This document shows, one piece after another, positions 41,037 to 49,005 of a DNA stretch of 64,000 nucleotides. The notes under the pieces are model-generated. The model was not told the origin of the DNA and did not search any database. It saw nothing but the letters and a program-made list of their open reading frames with translations. The position numbers and the translations under genes are program-made. Within the stretch, counting starts at the first letter, position 1; each line of letters begins with the position of its first letter. The DNA comes from Herminiimonas sp. (GTDB lineage Bacteria; Pseudomonadota; Gammaproteobacteria; Burkholderiales; Burkholderiaceae): contig NZ_JAURVN010000015.1 of assembly GCF_030655415.1 (NCBI RefSeq), positions 62,001 through 126,000 on the forward strand, given 5' to 3'.

Positions 41037-42440
41037 ATGGCTTTCCACGAAAAACAACTTCCTGCCGACGCACCTATTGCAGAAAAAGCATTGAACTGGG
41101 TCGACGCGCGTTTCCCGCTGTCGTCTACTTATAAAGCGCATCTGTCCGAGTACTACGCGCCGAAAAACTTCAACTTCCTGTACGTATTCGGTTCGCTGGC
41201 ATTGTTGGTGCTGGTGATTCAAATCGTTACCGGTATTTTCCTCGTGATGCATTACAAACCGGACGCCGCTCTGGCATTCGCTTCGGTTGAATACATCATG
41301 CGTGATGTGCCTTGGGGCTGGTTGGTGCGCTACATGCATTCGACTGGTGCTTCAGCGTTTTTCGTGGTGGTCTATATTCATATGTTGCGCGGCCTGTTGT
41401 ACGGCTCGTATCGCAAGCCACGTGAATTGGTCTGGTTGTTCGGCGTCGGTATTTTCTTGTGCCTGATGGCTGAAGCGTTCTTCGGTTACTTGCTGCCTTG
41501 GGGCCAAATGTCGTATTGGGGTGCGCAGGTTATTGTTAACTTGTTCGGCGCGATTCCTTTCATCGGCCCTGATCTGTCGCTGTGGATTCGTGGTGACTAT
41601 GTCGTTTCCGATGCAACCTTGAACCGCTTCTTCGCGTTCCACGTGATCGCGATTCCATTAGTGTTGATCGGCCTGGTTGTGGCGCACATCGTTGCCTTGC
41701 ACGAAGTAGGTTCGAACAATCCGGATGGCGTTGAAATCAAGGAAACATTGGATGAAAAAGGCGTTCCGCGCGACGGCATTCCTTTCCATCCTTACTACTC
41801 GGTGCACGATATTTTCATCGTGACGATTTTCCTGTTCGTGTTCACCAGTGTGGTGTTCTTCGCGCCGGAAATGGGTGGTTACTTCCTCGAGTACAACAAC
41901 TTCGTTCCAGCTGACCCGCTGAAAACGCCGCCGCATATTGCTCCGGTCTGGTACTTCACGCCTTTCTATTCGATTCTGCGTGCGGTTACTTCAGACTTCA
42001 TGGTGTGGCTGGCTGCAGGTGTCGCCGCATACGTCGCGCTGATCATTTTGAAAACGCGTTTGGCGACCAAGTTCAAAGCTGCCGCTGCGGTAATCGGTCT
42101 GCTTGTCATCGTAGCGATGTTTGTTACCGATGCAAAATTCTGGGGCGTGGTGTTGATGGGCGTATCGGTCATGATCATGTTCGGTCTGCCATGGTTTGAT
42201 GTGTCGCCGGTTAAATCGATACGCTATCGCCCAAGCTGGCACAAATACATTTATATCGTTTTCGGCATTATGTTCGTCGTCCTCGGTTATCTTGGTGTGC
42301 AAGCGCCTACACCTATCGGTACTGCGGTTTCGCAGATTGGTACCTTCATCTACTTCGGCTTCTTCCTGCTGATGCCATGGTGGAGTTCGATGGGAACGTT
42401 CAAGCCTGTGCCGGATCGCGTCGTTTTCCATCCGCACTAA
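41037..42440 (+). CDS. petB: Cytochrome b of the bc1 complex
   Basis: 467 residues. The first half has the haem-b helices, with histidines in YMHSTGAS and FHVIAIPLVLIGLVVAHIVALHE, and the quinol-site motif PWGQMSYWGAQV. This is a full-length cytochrome b rather than the split b6/subunit IV type. The C-terminal third has further membrane helices. It oxidises ubiquinol and passes electrons to the Rieske centre. Confidence 0.97.
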   Translation: MAFHEKQLPADAPIAEKALNWVDARFPLSSTYKAHLSEYYAPKNFNFLYVFGSLALLVLVIQIVTGIFLVMHYKPDAALAFASVEYIMRDVPWGWLVRYMHSTGASAFFVVVYIHMLRGLLYGSYRKPRELVWLFGVGIFLCLMAEAFFGYLLPWGQMSYWGAQVIVNLFGAIPFIGPDLSLWIRGDYVVSDATLNRFFAFHVIAIPLVLIGLVVAHIVALHEVGSNNPDGVEIKETLDEKGVPRDGIPFHPYYSVHDIFIVTIFLFVFTSVVFFAPEMGGYFLEYNNFVPADPLKTPPHIAPVWYFTPFYSILRAVTSDFMVWLAAGVAAYVALIILKTRLATKFKAAAAVIGLLVIVAMFVTDAKFWGVVLMGVSVMIMFGLPWFDVSPVKSIRYRPSWHKYIYIVFGIMFVVLGYLGVQAPTPIGTAVSQIGTFIYFGFFLLMPWWSSMGTFKPVPDRVVFHPH

Positions 42441-42462
42441 GCCGCAAAGGGATAATAGAATC

Positions 42463-43227
42463 ATGAACTTGATGAAAAAACTGATTGCGACGCTAGTACT
42501 TTTACCAGGCTTGGCATTGGCCGCGGAAGGTGGCTTCCCACTGGATAAAGCGCCAGACCACACCAAAGACCTCGCGGCTTTGCAGAACGGCGCCAAGCTC
42601 TTTGTTAACTATTGCTTGAACTGTCATTCGGCATCCTCTTTGCGCTACAACAAGTTGCAAGACTTGGGTCTGACCGAAGAACAAATCAAGACCAATTTGC
42701 TGTTCACGTCCGACAAGGTCGGCAGCATGATGACGATTGCGATGACGGCGAAAGATGCGAAGGAATGGTTTGGCGCAGCGCCACCGGATTTATCGGTGAT
42801 CGCCCGTGCCAAAGCATCCAGCGCAGGTTCGGGACCGGATTGGCTCTATACCTATCTGCGTACCTACTATAAAGACGATACGCGCGCGACTGGCTGGAAT
42901 AACCTGACTTACCCTAACGTGGCAATGCCGCACGTATTGTGGGAGTTGCAAGGTACACGTGCAGCCAAGTTCGTCGACGAAAAAGATCCGCATGATGCGA
43001 GCAAGGTGATCCATAAATTTGCTGGTTTTGAGCAAATTACTCCTGGCACGCTGACTGCACTTGAATACGATAAATCCGTTGCTGATCTGGTGTCATTCAT
43101 GACCTGGATGGCTGAGCCTGCTCAAAATACCCGCAAACGCCTAGGCGCTTGGGTATTGATGTTCCTGGGTGTATTTATCGTAATCACCTGGCGCTTGAAC
43201 GCTTCCTACTGGAAAGATATCAAGTAA
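42463..43227 (+). CDS. petC: Cytochrome c1
   Basis: 254 residues: a signal peptide, one haem-binding CLNCHS (CxxCH) near residue 50, the methionine-ligand region around MPHVLWEL, and a C-terminal anchor helix (LGAWVLMFLGVFIVITWRL). It receives electrons from the Rieske protein and passes them to soluble cytochrome c. Confidence 0.96.
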   Translation: MNLMKKLIATLVLLPGLALAAEGGFPLDKAPDHTKDLAALQNGAKLFVNYCLNCHSASSLRYNKLQDLGLTEEQIKTNLLFTSDKVGSMMTIAMTAKDAKEWFGAAPPDLSVIARAKASSAGSGPDWLYTYLRTYYKDDTRATGWNNLTYPNVAMPHVLWELQGTRAAKFVDEKDPHDASKVIHKFAGFEQITPGTLTALEYDKSVADLVSFMTWMAEPAQNTRKRLGAWVLMFLGVFIVITWRLNASYWKDIK

Positions 43228-43233
43228 TTTGTT

Positions 43234-43257
43234 GCCCGTACTCTGCGGGCATTTGTT
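43234..43257 (+). terminator. Terminator after petC (first hairpin)
   Basis: GCCCG / TACTCTG / CGGGC, followed by ATTTGTTTT. Confidence 0.6.
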
Positions 43258-43259
43258 TT

Positions 43260-43289
43260 GGGGTGAGCCGCCTGCGTCTCACCCCTTTG
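43260..43289 (+). terminator. Second hairpin between petC and sspA
   Basis: GGGGTGAG / ten-base loop / CTCACCCC, followed by TTTGTTT. Two hairpins in tandem argue for real transcription stop between petABC and sspA, although the sspA promoter was not located. Confidence 0.65.
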
Positions 43290-43308
43290 TTTCTAAGGAA
43301 CTATAAAA

Positions 43309-43920
43309 ATGATGGTTCTCTATTCGGGCACCACTTGCCCATTTTCGCAACGCTGCCGCCTGGTCCTGTTTGAAAAAGGCATGGACTTTGAAGTACGCGA
43401 TGTGGATCTGTTTAACAAACCAGAAGACATCTCGACAATGAACCCGTACGGCCAAGTGCCGATTCTGGTTGAGCGCGATTTGATTTTGTACGAATCCAAT
43501 ATCATCAATGAATACATCGATGAGCGTTTCCCGCATCCACAATTGATGCCGGCTGACCCATTGATGCGTGCTCGTGCTCGTTTGATGTTGTTCAATTTTG
43601 AAAAAGAATTGTTCATCCACGTCCACGTGTTGGAAAACGACAAAGGCCGCAGCGGTGAAAAAGCGCAGGAAAAAGCACGCAATGAAATCCGCGATCGCCT
43701 GACCACGCTGGCACCATTGTTCCTGAAAAACAAATACATGCTGGGCGATGAATTCTCGATGCTGGATGTCGCGATCGCTCCATTGCTGTGGCGTTTGGAT
43801 CACTACGGTATCGAATTGTCGAAAACTGCTGCACCGTTGATGAAGTACGCAGAACGCATCTTCTCGCGTCCTGCTTACATCGAAGCGTTGACCCCATCTG
43901 AAAAGGTCATGCGTCGTTAA
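43309..43920 (+). CDS. sspA: Stringent starvation protein A (GST-fold RNA polymerase-associated protein)
   Basis: 203 residues. An N-terminal thioredoxin-like domain (MMVLYSGTTCPFSQRCRLVLFEKG) and a C-terminal all-helical GST domain with the conserved PHPQLMPADP segment. SspA binds RNA polymerase and helps cells in starvation and acid stress; it has no GST activity in studied cases. Its place after petABC and before sspB is conserved. Confidence 0.93.
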   Translation: MMVLYSGTTCPFSQRCRLVLFEKGMDFEVRDVDLFNKPEDISTMNPYGQVPILVERDLILYESNIINEYIDERFPHPQLMPADPLMRARARLMLFNFEKELFIHVHVLENDKGRSGEKAQEKARNEIRDRLTTLAPLFLKNKYMLGDEFSMLDVAIAPLLWRLDHYGIELSKTAAPLMKYAERIFSRPAYIEALTPSEKVMRR

Positions 43921-43940
43921 AATTTGCGCCATGCATCAAG

Positions 43941-43987
43941 GTCGTTGAGTGAAAGCCTGATTTCTATCTTGTACTTCATTCAACGAC
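43941..43987 (+). repeat. Inverted repeat in the sspA-sspB spacer
   Basis: GTCGTTGAGTGAA (43941-43953) and TTCATTCAACGAC (43975-43987) pair over 13 bases with one mismatch around a 21-base loop. It ends 52 bases before the sspB ATG and has no T run, so it is more likely a leader structure than a terminator. Confidence 0.6.
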
Positions 43988-44039
43988 ATTGTCTACATTT
44001 CATGGCACACTTTTTACCTGCATCGCATCGATAGGCATC

Positions 44040-44549
44040 ATGTCTGAAACTTCTACCAAACCTTATCTGTTACGTGCCATTTACGAATGGTGCACGGACA
44101 ACGGCTATACACCGTACATGGCCGCGGTAGTCGACGCGGGCACACGCGTGCCTATGGAATTCGTCAAGAACGGCGAGATCGTCCTCAACATCAGCTTCAG
44201 CGCCACGAGTGGCTTGAAGATGGACAACGATCTGGTTCGTTTCAGTGCGCGTTTTGGCGGCGTCTCTCGCGACATTTCGGTTCCTGTCGATAATGTTGTT
44301 GCCATCTATGCACGCGAAAACGGGCAGGGCATGGCGTTCGAGGCGACTGTCAAGTCAGACGATGCAGAGGGCGCGGACGAGCAAGCTGAAGATTCTTCAG
44401 CCCAGCCTATCCAGTCTTCATCAGGGCCTGCATTGACTTCGGTGCCTACCGCACCCAAGCCAAATGAAAAAAATGTGGCGGTTGAATCGGACGATGAGCC
44501 TGATCCACCAAAAAAAGGTGGAAGACCTACACTAACTCGGATTAAATAG
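44040..44549 (+). CDS. sspB: ClpXP adaptor SspB
   Basis: 169 residues. The folded domain (KPYLLRAIYEWCTDNGYTPYMAAVVD...VNISFSATSGLKMDND-type sequence, then RFGGVSRDISVPVDNVVAIYARENGQGMAF) binds ssrA-tagged proteins. A long acidic/Pro/Ser linker and a basic C-terminal tip (GGRPTLTRIK) bind ClpX. ATG 44040 fits the family; the upstream frame to 43989 does not. Confidence 0.93.
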   Translation: MSETSTKPYLLRAIYEWCTDNGYTPYMAAVVDAGTRVPMEFVKNGEIVLNISFSATSGLKMDNDLVRFSARFGGVSRDISVPVDNVVAIYARENGQGMAFEATVKSDDAEGADEQAEDSSAQPIQSSSGPALTSVPTAPKPNEKNVAVESDDEPDPPKKGGRPTLTRIK

Positions 44550-44551
44550 CG

Positions 44552-44557
44552 TAGAAT
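44552..44557 (+). promoter_or_regulatory. -10 element of the tRNA-Thr promoter
   Basis: TAGAAT followed by a GC-rich discriminator (ACGCGCTGCG), a typical stable-RNA start region, 20 bases before the tRNA. It lies directly after the sspB stop. No good -35 is seen. Confidence 0.5.
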
Positions 44558-44577
44558 ACGCGCTGCGAAAAAGTTTC

Positions 44578-44653
<76 letters not shown>

Positions 44654-44656
44654 AAT

Positions 44657-44693
44657 AAAAACCCTCTGTAACGAAAGTTGCAGAGGGTTTTTT
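44657..44693 (+). terminator. Terminator of tRNA-Thr
   Basis: AAAAACCCTCTG / TAACGAAAGTTG / CAGAGGGTTTTT; the loop can fold further as AAC-GAAA-GTT. It is repeated imperfectly at 48946-48985. Confidence 0.92.
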
Positions 44694-44846
44694 CTTGCCT
44701 GCTCGCATCGCGTCTGCAATTTGCGACAGCCCTAATTCGGTCGCAAGCGAATAGGCTTGGCTAGACTAGGGAAGTTATTTACACTCGCTGGGTTTTGACT
44801 GTTAGCGCGGTTGCAACGGACTATCTACCCACTAAGGCAGACTTAT

Positions 44847-46055
44847 ATGCATGCAATGACCACTACTGAAATTTTCCTGATCGCGATGCTGCTGATTTTC
44901 AGTGTGCCGTACCTGATCTGGCGCATTTTCAAAACCGATTACTACGCGCCTCTCGTCGTGGTGCAAATCATTGCCGGCATTTTGCTCGGGCCCGGCATCC
45001 TCGGCGCAGTTTTCCCTGACTATTACAAATTCGTATTTACGCCACCGGTTATTCAATCGCTGAACGGCATTGCCTGGTGGGCGGTCATGTTGTTTGTCAT
45101 GATTGCCGGTATCGAGCTTGATTTGAAAAAGGCTTGGGAGCATCGACGCGAAAGCTGTATTACAGCTGGCTTGGCATTAGGTAGTCCCTTGTTCTTCGGC
45201 TGCATCGCTGCTGCGGGCATGCTGATGTACAGCGGTTGGATCGGTCCCAAAGCAATGACCTGGCAATTTGTGTTGGGCGTAGGCATGGCATGCGCGGTAA
45301 CAGCATTGCCGATTCTTATTTTGCTGATGGAAAAACTCAATATTTTGCGGCAGCCGATCGGCCAACGCATCTTGCGTTACGCCAGCTTGGACGACATCGC
45401 GATATGGGGCGTCCTCGCAATCATCTTGCTAGACTGGACACGCGTCGGCAGGCAGGTCGGATTTTTGCTGGCATTTGCAGTGGCTACATTCCTGTTTCGC
45501 CGGCTCATGGTCAAGCTGGAAGAAAGTGACCGCTGGTATGTAAGCTTGATCTGGTTAGCGGTCTGCAGTTTTGCGGCTGATTGGGCTGGCTTGCACTTCA
45601 TGGTTGGCGCCTTCCTCGCTGGCGCAGTGATGGACGCGCACTGGTTTAATCAGGAGAAGATGGACCTGTTGCGACATCACGTGCTGCTGACCATTATGCC
45701 GGTATTCTTTCTGAGCACAGGCTTGAGAACAAACTGGGATGTCGGTGGGATCGCGGTATTTGCGGCGGCGGCAGTATTGCTGATTGCCTCCGTATTCGGC
45801 AAGCTGGCGGGCATTCATGCCGCCGGTAAAATTCTTAAGTGGGAAAAAGGTGAAGCTTCGATTATCGGATGGTTGTTGCAGACCAAAGCGCTGATCATGA
45901 TCATCTTCGCTAATATTCTGCTGGATAAGCAGATCATCACCAATGAAACATTTACCGCATTGTTACTGATGGCGGTGGCTAGCACGATGCTTACGGTACC
46001 TATCGTGTATCCAAAATTGCAAAAATTGAAGTCACTGATTTTCAAGTCGAACTGA
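44847..46055 (+). CDS. CPA2-type cation/proton antiporter
   Basis: 402 residues, about 12 hydrophobic segments, of the Na+/H+ exchanger (Kef/CPA2-like) family. The conserved helix region YAPLVVVQIIAGILLGPGILG and LASLDDIAIWGVL (with the paired acidic residues of the transport site) support this. No C-terminal TrkA-N domain, so it is not a full Kef channel. ATG 44847 is preferred (another at 44856). It is the first gene of the segment bracketed by tRNA-Thr repeats. Ion specificity is unknown. Confidence 0.88.
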   Translation: MHAMTTTEIFLIAMLLIFSVPYLIWRIFKTDYYAPLVVVQIIAGILLGPGILGAVFPDYYKFVFTPPVIQSLNGIAWWAVMLFVMIAGIELDLKKAWEHRRESCITAGLALGSPLFFGCIAAAGMLMYSGWIGPKAMTWQFVLGVGMACAVTALPILILLMEKLNILRQPIGQRILRYASLDDIAIWGVLAIILLDWTRVGRQVGFLLAFAVATFLFRRLMVKLEESDRWYVSLIWLAVCSFAADWAGLHFMVGAFLAGAVMDAHWFNQEKMDLLRHHVLLTIMPVFFLSTGLRTNWDVGGIAVFAAAAVLLIASVFGKLAGIHAAGKILKWEKGEASIIGWLLQTKALIMIIFANILLDKQIITNETFTALLLMAVASTMLTVPIVYPKLQKLKSLIFKSN

Positions 46056-46065
46056 GCTGCTTACG

Positions 46066-46092
46066 ATGCGAGCACATAGCATGTGCTCGCAT
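46066..46092. terminator. Hairpin between the antiporter gene and msrA
   Basis: ATGCGAGCACAT / AGC / ATGTGCTCGCAT, a perfect 12-bp stem between convergent genes; only a short T run follows. Confidence 0.55.
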
Positions 46093-46102
46093 TTCATCAA
46101 AA

Positions 46103-46825
46103 TCAGAATTTCATTTGCTGTGCCTTGTTCGAGGCTACCGGCTCGTCCACATATACAGCAGGGAATATCCGCTTCAAGTTGCTGATTTTCGGCAGATCGT
46201 TATAGACGATATAAGGATGCCGCGGATTACGCTGTAAGAAGTTCTGATGATATTCCTCCGCTGGATAGAACTCTTTCAGCGGCGTGATTTGCGTAACGAT
46301 GTTGCTGCGAAAAACATGCGCCTGATTCAATTGCGCGACGTACGCATCCGTTACTTTTTGCTGTGCGTCATCAGTATAAAAAACCGCAGAGCGATACTGT
46401 GTTCCGCTGTCTGGCCCTTGACGATTCAATTGCGTTGGGTCGTGCGCGACAGAGAAGAATATCTGCAATAACTCACCGTACGATACTTCCGCTGGGTCAA
46501 AAGTGATTTGCACTGCCTCGGCATGGCCGGTGCTGCCGCGACTCACCAGATTGTAATTTGCATTCGCCTTGTCACCGCCCGCATAGCCCGACACCACATT
46601 GCGCACGCCGCGCACATGTTCGAATACGCCTTCCACTCCCCAAAAACATCCACCTGCAAACACCGCCGTTTGCAAAGCGCCCTTGGCTTTGGCATTGTCG
46701 ATTGCCGGGCGCGCGATTACTACCGGTGCTTCGGCCGCTTGCAGTATTGGGGATGCGAAACCCCCTAGTGTCAGCAAGGATAGAAAAGCAATTTTAGCGC
46801 TGAGTATTCTGTTGCTTGATTTCAT
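46103..46825 (-). CDS. msrA: Peptide-methionine (S)-S-oxide reductase MsrA, exported
   Basis: 240 residues. A Sec signal peptide (about 1-31) precedes the MsrA domain, with catalytic Cys60 in FAGGCFWGVEG and the GSTGHAEAVQ and GTQYRSAVFY motifs. It reduces methionine S-sulfoxide. The signal peptide places it in the periplasm, unlike cytoplasmic E. coli MsrA. ATG 46825 follows AGGAGC. It is downstream of msrB by 42 bases in the same orientation. Confidence 0.94.
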   Translation of the reverse strand: MKSSNRILSAKIAFLSLLTLGGFASPILQAAEAPVVIARPAIDNAKAKGALQTAVFAGGCFWGVEGVFEHVRGVRNVVSGYAGGDKANANYNLVSRGSTGHAEAVQITFDPAEVSYGELLQIFFSVAHDPTQLNRQGPDSGTQYRSAVFYTDDAQQKVTDAYVAQLNQAHVFRSNIVTQITPLKEFYPAEEYHQNFLQRNPRHPYIVYNDLPKISNLKRIFPAVYVDEPVASNKAQQMKF

Positions 46826-46867
46826 TGAATGCTCCTGAAGATACAGCGTACAAAAACGATCTGTTAT

Positions 46868-47482
46868 TTATCCGCGAGGCACAAAATTCAGCGACACGGA
46901 ATTCATGCAATAACGCAAACCAGTAGGTTTCGGACCATCGTTAAAGACGTGGCCCAAATGTGCGTCACACAGCGAGCAAGAAATTTCATCGCGCTGCATG
47001 CCGAAGCTGCGATCAGAACTCTTGCTCACATTTAACGCAGAGATCGGCTGCCAGAAGCTAGGCCAGCCGGTGCCAGATTCAAACTTGGTTTTGGAATCGA
47101 ACAAGGCGTTGGCGCAGCAAATGCACCGATACAAGCCGTCGCCATGACTCTTCGCATACTCGCCGCTGAATGCGCGTTCAGTGCCGGCTCTGCGTGCGAC
47201 TTTGAACGCTTGCACAGACAACTGCTTGCTCCATTGCTCATCGGCCTTGATGACTTTTGGGATCGTCACAATTTTTTCGCTCTTGCCGGACGCTGAAAAA
47301 ATCTCCACCGATACTTCACTTGGTTTGGCTGCAGATTCCTTCGCAGTGCTCGCAGCAACAACTTCGCGTGAAAAGATGCCGCTGAACAAAGCCGCGATGC
47401 CGCCTTTCAATAAAGTACGGCGCGAACTGGTTTCATCATCAGGCTTCTTAGTCCCGCTGACGCTAGGTCCATCTTTGATCAT
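46868..47482 (-). CDS. msrB: Peptide-methionine (R)-S-oxide reductase MsrB with Tat signal
   Basis: 204 residues. The N-terminus has a twin-arginine signal (SSRRTLLKGGIAALFSGIF), so export is likely via Tat. The MsrB domain has the zinc CxxC pairs (CICCANALF and CSLCDAHLGHVF) and the catalytic cysteine in RYCMNSVSLNF. It reduces methionine R-sulfoxide, complementing MsrA. ATG 47482 has AAGGAGA upstream and is preferred over 47503. Confidence 0.93.
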   Translation of the reverse strand: MIKDGPSVSGTKKPDDETSSRRTLLKGGIAALFSGIFSREVVAASTAKESAAKPSEVSVEIFSASGKSEKIVTIPKVIKADEQWSKQLSVQAFKVARRAGTERAFSGEYAKSHGDGLYRCICCANALFDSKTKFESGTGWPSFWQPISALNVSKSSDRSFGMQRDEISCSLCDAHLGHVFNDGPKPTGLRYCMNSVSLNFVPRG

Positions 47483-47702
47483 CTTGTCTCCTTGATAAAG
47501 CATGCGAAAAATTCGCGCTCGTATGGATGTATACGTTCCGCGAGCATCAACGGATTCGCTTTCACCTGTTATTTCGTCGTACAGCGAAAAAGGTTACGGA
47601 TGGTCAACGATAAATAGTCGCTGGTATATGGGTGTGCCGGATTTATGGCGAATTAGCTTGACAAACGTTTCCATAAATATAATCCTGCGCATTAAGAGGT
47701 GC

Positions 47703-47734
47703 TTGTATACAAAAAATGGTTATATTGTATGCAG
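47703..47734 (+). promoter_or_regulatory. Two GntR-type operator-like sites before the Bug receptor gene
   Basis: TTGTATACAA (47703-47712), a perfect 10-bp palindrome of the kind bound by FadR/VanR-subfamily GntR regulators, and TTGTATGCAG (47725-47734), a 7-of-10 copy exactly 22 bases later (two helical turns). Both lie in an AT-rich region 40-70 bases before the start codon. No GntR gene is in the window. Confidence 0.5.
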
Positions 47735-47773
47735 AATACTCTTTAATATAAAAAATACAATTTTGGAGACAAG

Positions 47774-48742
47774 ATGATGAAACTTAGAATCCCCCTCTTG
47801 GTGATCGCTGGACTTTGCCTATCCGTCAGTGCATTTGCGCAGACCTGGCCCACGAGACCGGTGACGTTGATCGTGCCGTTCCCTCCGGGTGGCGGAACCG
47901 ACGCCTTTGCACGCCCGTTGGCGGCGCAGCTGACCAAACAGCTCGGAAAGGCGGTCATCATCGATAATCGCGGTGGCGCAGGTGGCACTCTTGGTGCGGG
48001 CGTAGCAGCGAAGTCAGCACCTGATGGCTACACGTTTTTCGTTGGCGCAGCGCATCATGCGATTGCACCGGCGCTGTATTCAAAGCTCGCTTACGATCTC
48101 CAAAAAGATTTCATCCCGATTACCGTCATTGCCACACCGCCACAGGTGATCGTGGTCAACACGCAGCGCGTTCCGGTGCAGGATCTAAAAGGTTTGCTGG
48201 AGTACGTAAGAAAGAATCCTGGCAAGCTGAATTTCGGCTCGGCCGGTAACGGCACCTCGCATCATTTGGCGGGTGAGCTATTCAAGATCCAAACCAAGAC
48301 CTTCATTACCCATATTCCATACCGCGGCGCAGGTCCGGCGCTACAGGACTTGATCGGGGGGCAGCTCGATCTCATGTTCGACGGACTCGGTTCCTCGGCC
48401 AGTCATGTAAAGAGCGGCCGCATCAAGGCACTTGCCGTCGCATCTGCCAAGCGCGCACCTGGCTTTCCCGACGTTCCGACGGCTGCGGAAGCCGGTGTGC
48501 CAGGCTATGAAGTATCCACTTGGTACGGTCTGTGGGCAATCAAGGGCACCCCACCCGAGGTGGTCGAGCGCATGACCGAAGAAGTGAAGAAAGCGCTGGC
48601 GTCCCCGGAGATCCAGCGAAACTGGACGAGTGCCGGCTCGGATATTCCGAACATGTCACAGGCGGAATTCACCGCGATGATCTCGTCCGAAATGGCGCGC
48701 TGGGCGGAGGTTGTCAAGAGCTCCGGCGTCAAGCTGGAATAG
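47774..48742 (+). CDS. Bug-family (TctC-like) periplasmic substrate-binding protein, orphan
   Basis: 322 residues: a Sec signal peptide ending in AFAQ (residue ~22), then WPTRPVTLIVPFPPGGGTDAFARPLA, the diagnostic opening of the tripartite tricarboxylate receptor family expanded in Bordetella, Cupriavidus and relatives. It should bind a small carboxylate-like ligand. No TctA/TctB membrane genes are near. ATG 47774 (GGAGAC upstream) is followed by another ATG at 47777. Codon use looks more GC-rich than neighbouring genes, by eye, which suggests transfer. Confidence 0.92.
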   Translation: MMKLRIPLLVIAGLCLSVSAFAQTWPTRPVTLIVPFPPGGGTDAFARPLAAQLTKQLGKAVIIDNRGGAGGTLGAGVAAKSAPDGYTFFVGAAHHAIAPALYSKLAYDLQKDFIPITVIATPPQVIVVNTQRVPVQDLKGLLEYVRKNPGKLNFGSAGNGTSHHLAGELFKIQTKTFITHIPYRGAGPALQDLIGGQLDLMFDGLGSSASHVKSGRIKALAVASAKRAPGFPDVPTAAEAGVPGYEVSTWYGLWAIKGTPPEVVERMTEEVKKALASPEIQRNWTSAGSDIPNMSQAEFTAMISSEMARWAEVVKSSGVKLE

Positions 48743-48900
48743 GGCAAGAGCACACTGCCGACTGAGCATGAGATGCCGGCTGTGCGCATCGTCGCCCTGG
48801 AAATAATTTATGCAGGAAAAAGCTTTAAGGGCATATTTTTATAGGTGTCGGGAGGTTGTTCATATCGGCATGAACGTTTCGGAATGGATGCTTGTGCTGA

Positions 48901-48990
48901 TGTAATCAGCAGCTAGCCAGCTCGAAACAGACGGCCGGCTCCACACTAAAAACCCTCAGCCACGAAAGTTGCGGAGGGTTTTTTCTTGCG
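48901..48990 (+). repeat. Degenerate copy of the tRNA-Thr 3' half plus its terminator
   Basis: About 85% identical (counted by eye, one single-base gap) to 44611-44698: it starts with TGTAATCA (anticodon arm), continues through GCCAGCTCGAAAC (T arm) and a damaged acceptor, and includes the terminator stem AACCCTC...GAGGGTT with the identical ACGAAAGTTGC core and TTTTTTCTTGC tail. The 5' half of the tRNA is missing and the acceptor end is degenerate, so it is not a functional tRNA. It has the layout of a distal att remnant of an element inserted into the tRNA gene. Confidence 0.75.
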
Positions 48991-49005
48991 CGCGGCATTC
49001 TCTGT

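Noticed and set aside
48858..48875. GTTCAT...ATGAAC inverted repeat before the tRNA fragment
   Set aside because: Only six pairs and no T run or second copy; could arise by chance.
44654..48900. Integrase gene inside the tRNA-Thr-bracketed segment
   Set aside because: Looked for but not found; the four genes account for most of the segment, so any integrase has been lost or the segment arose in another way.
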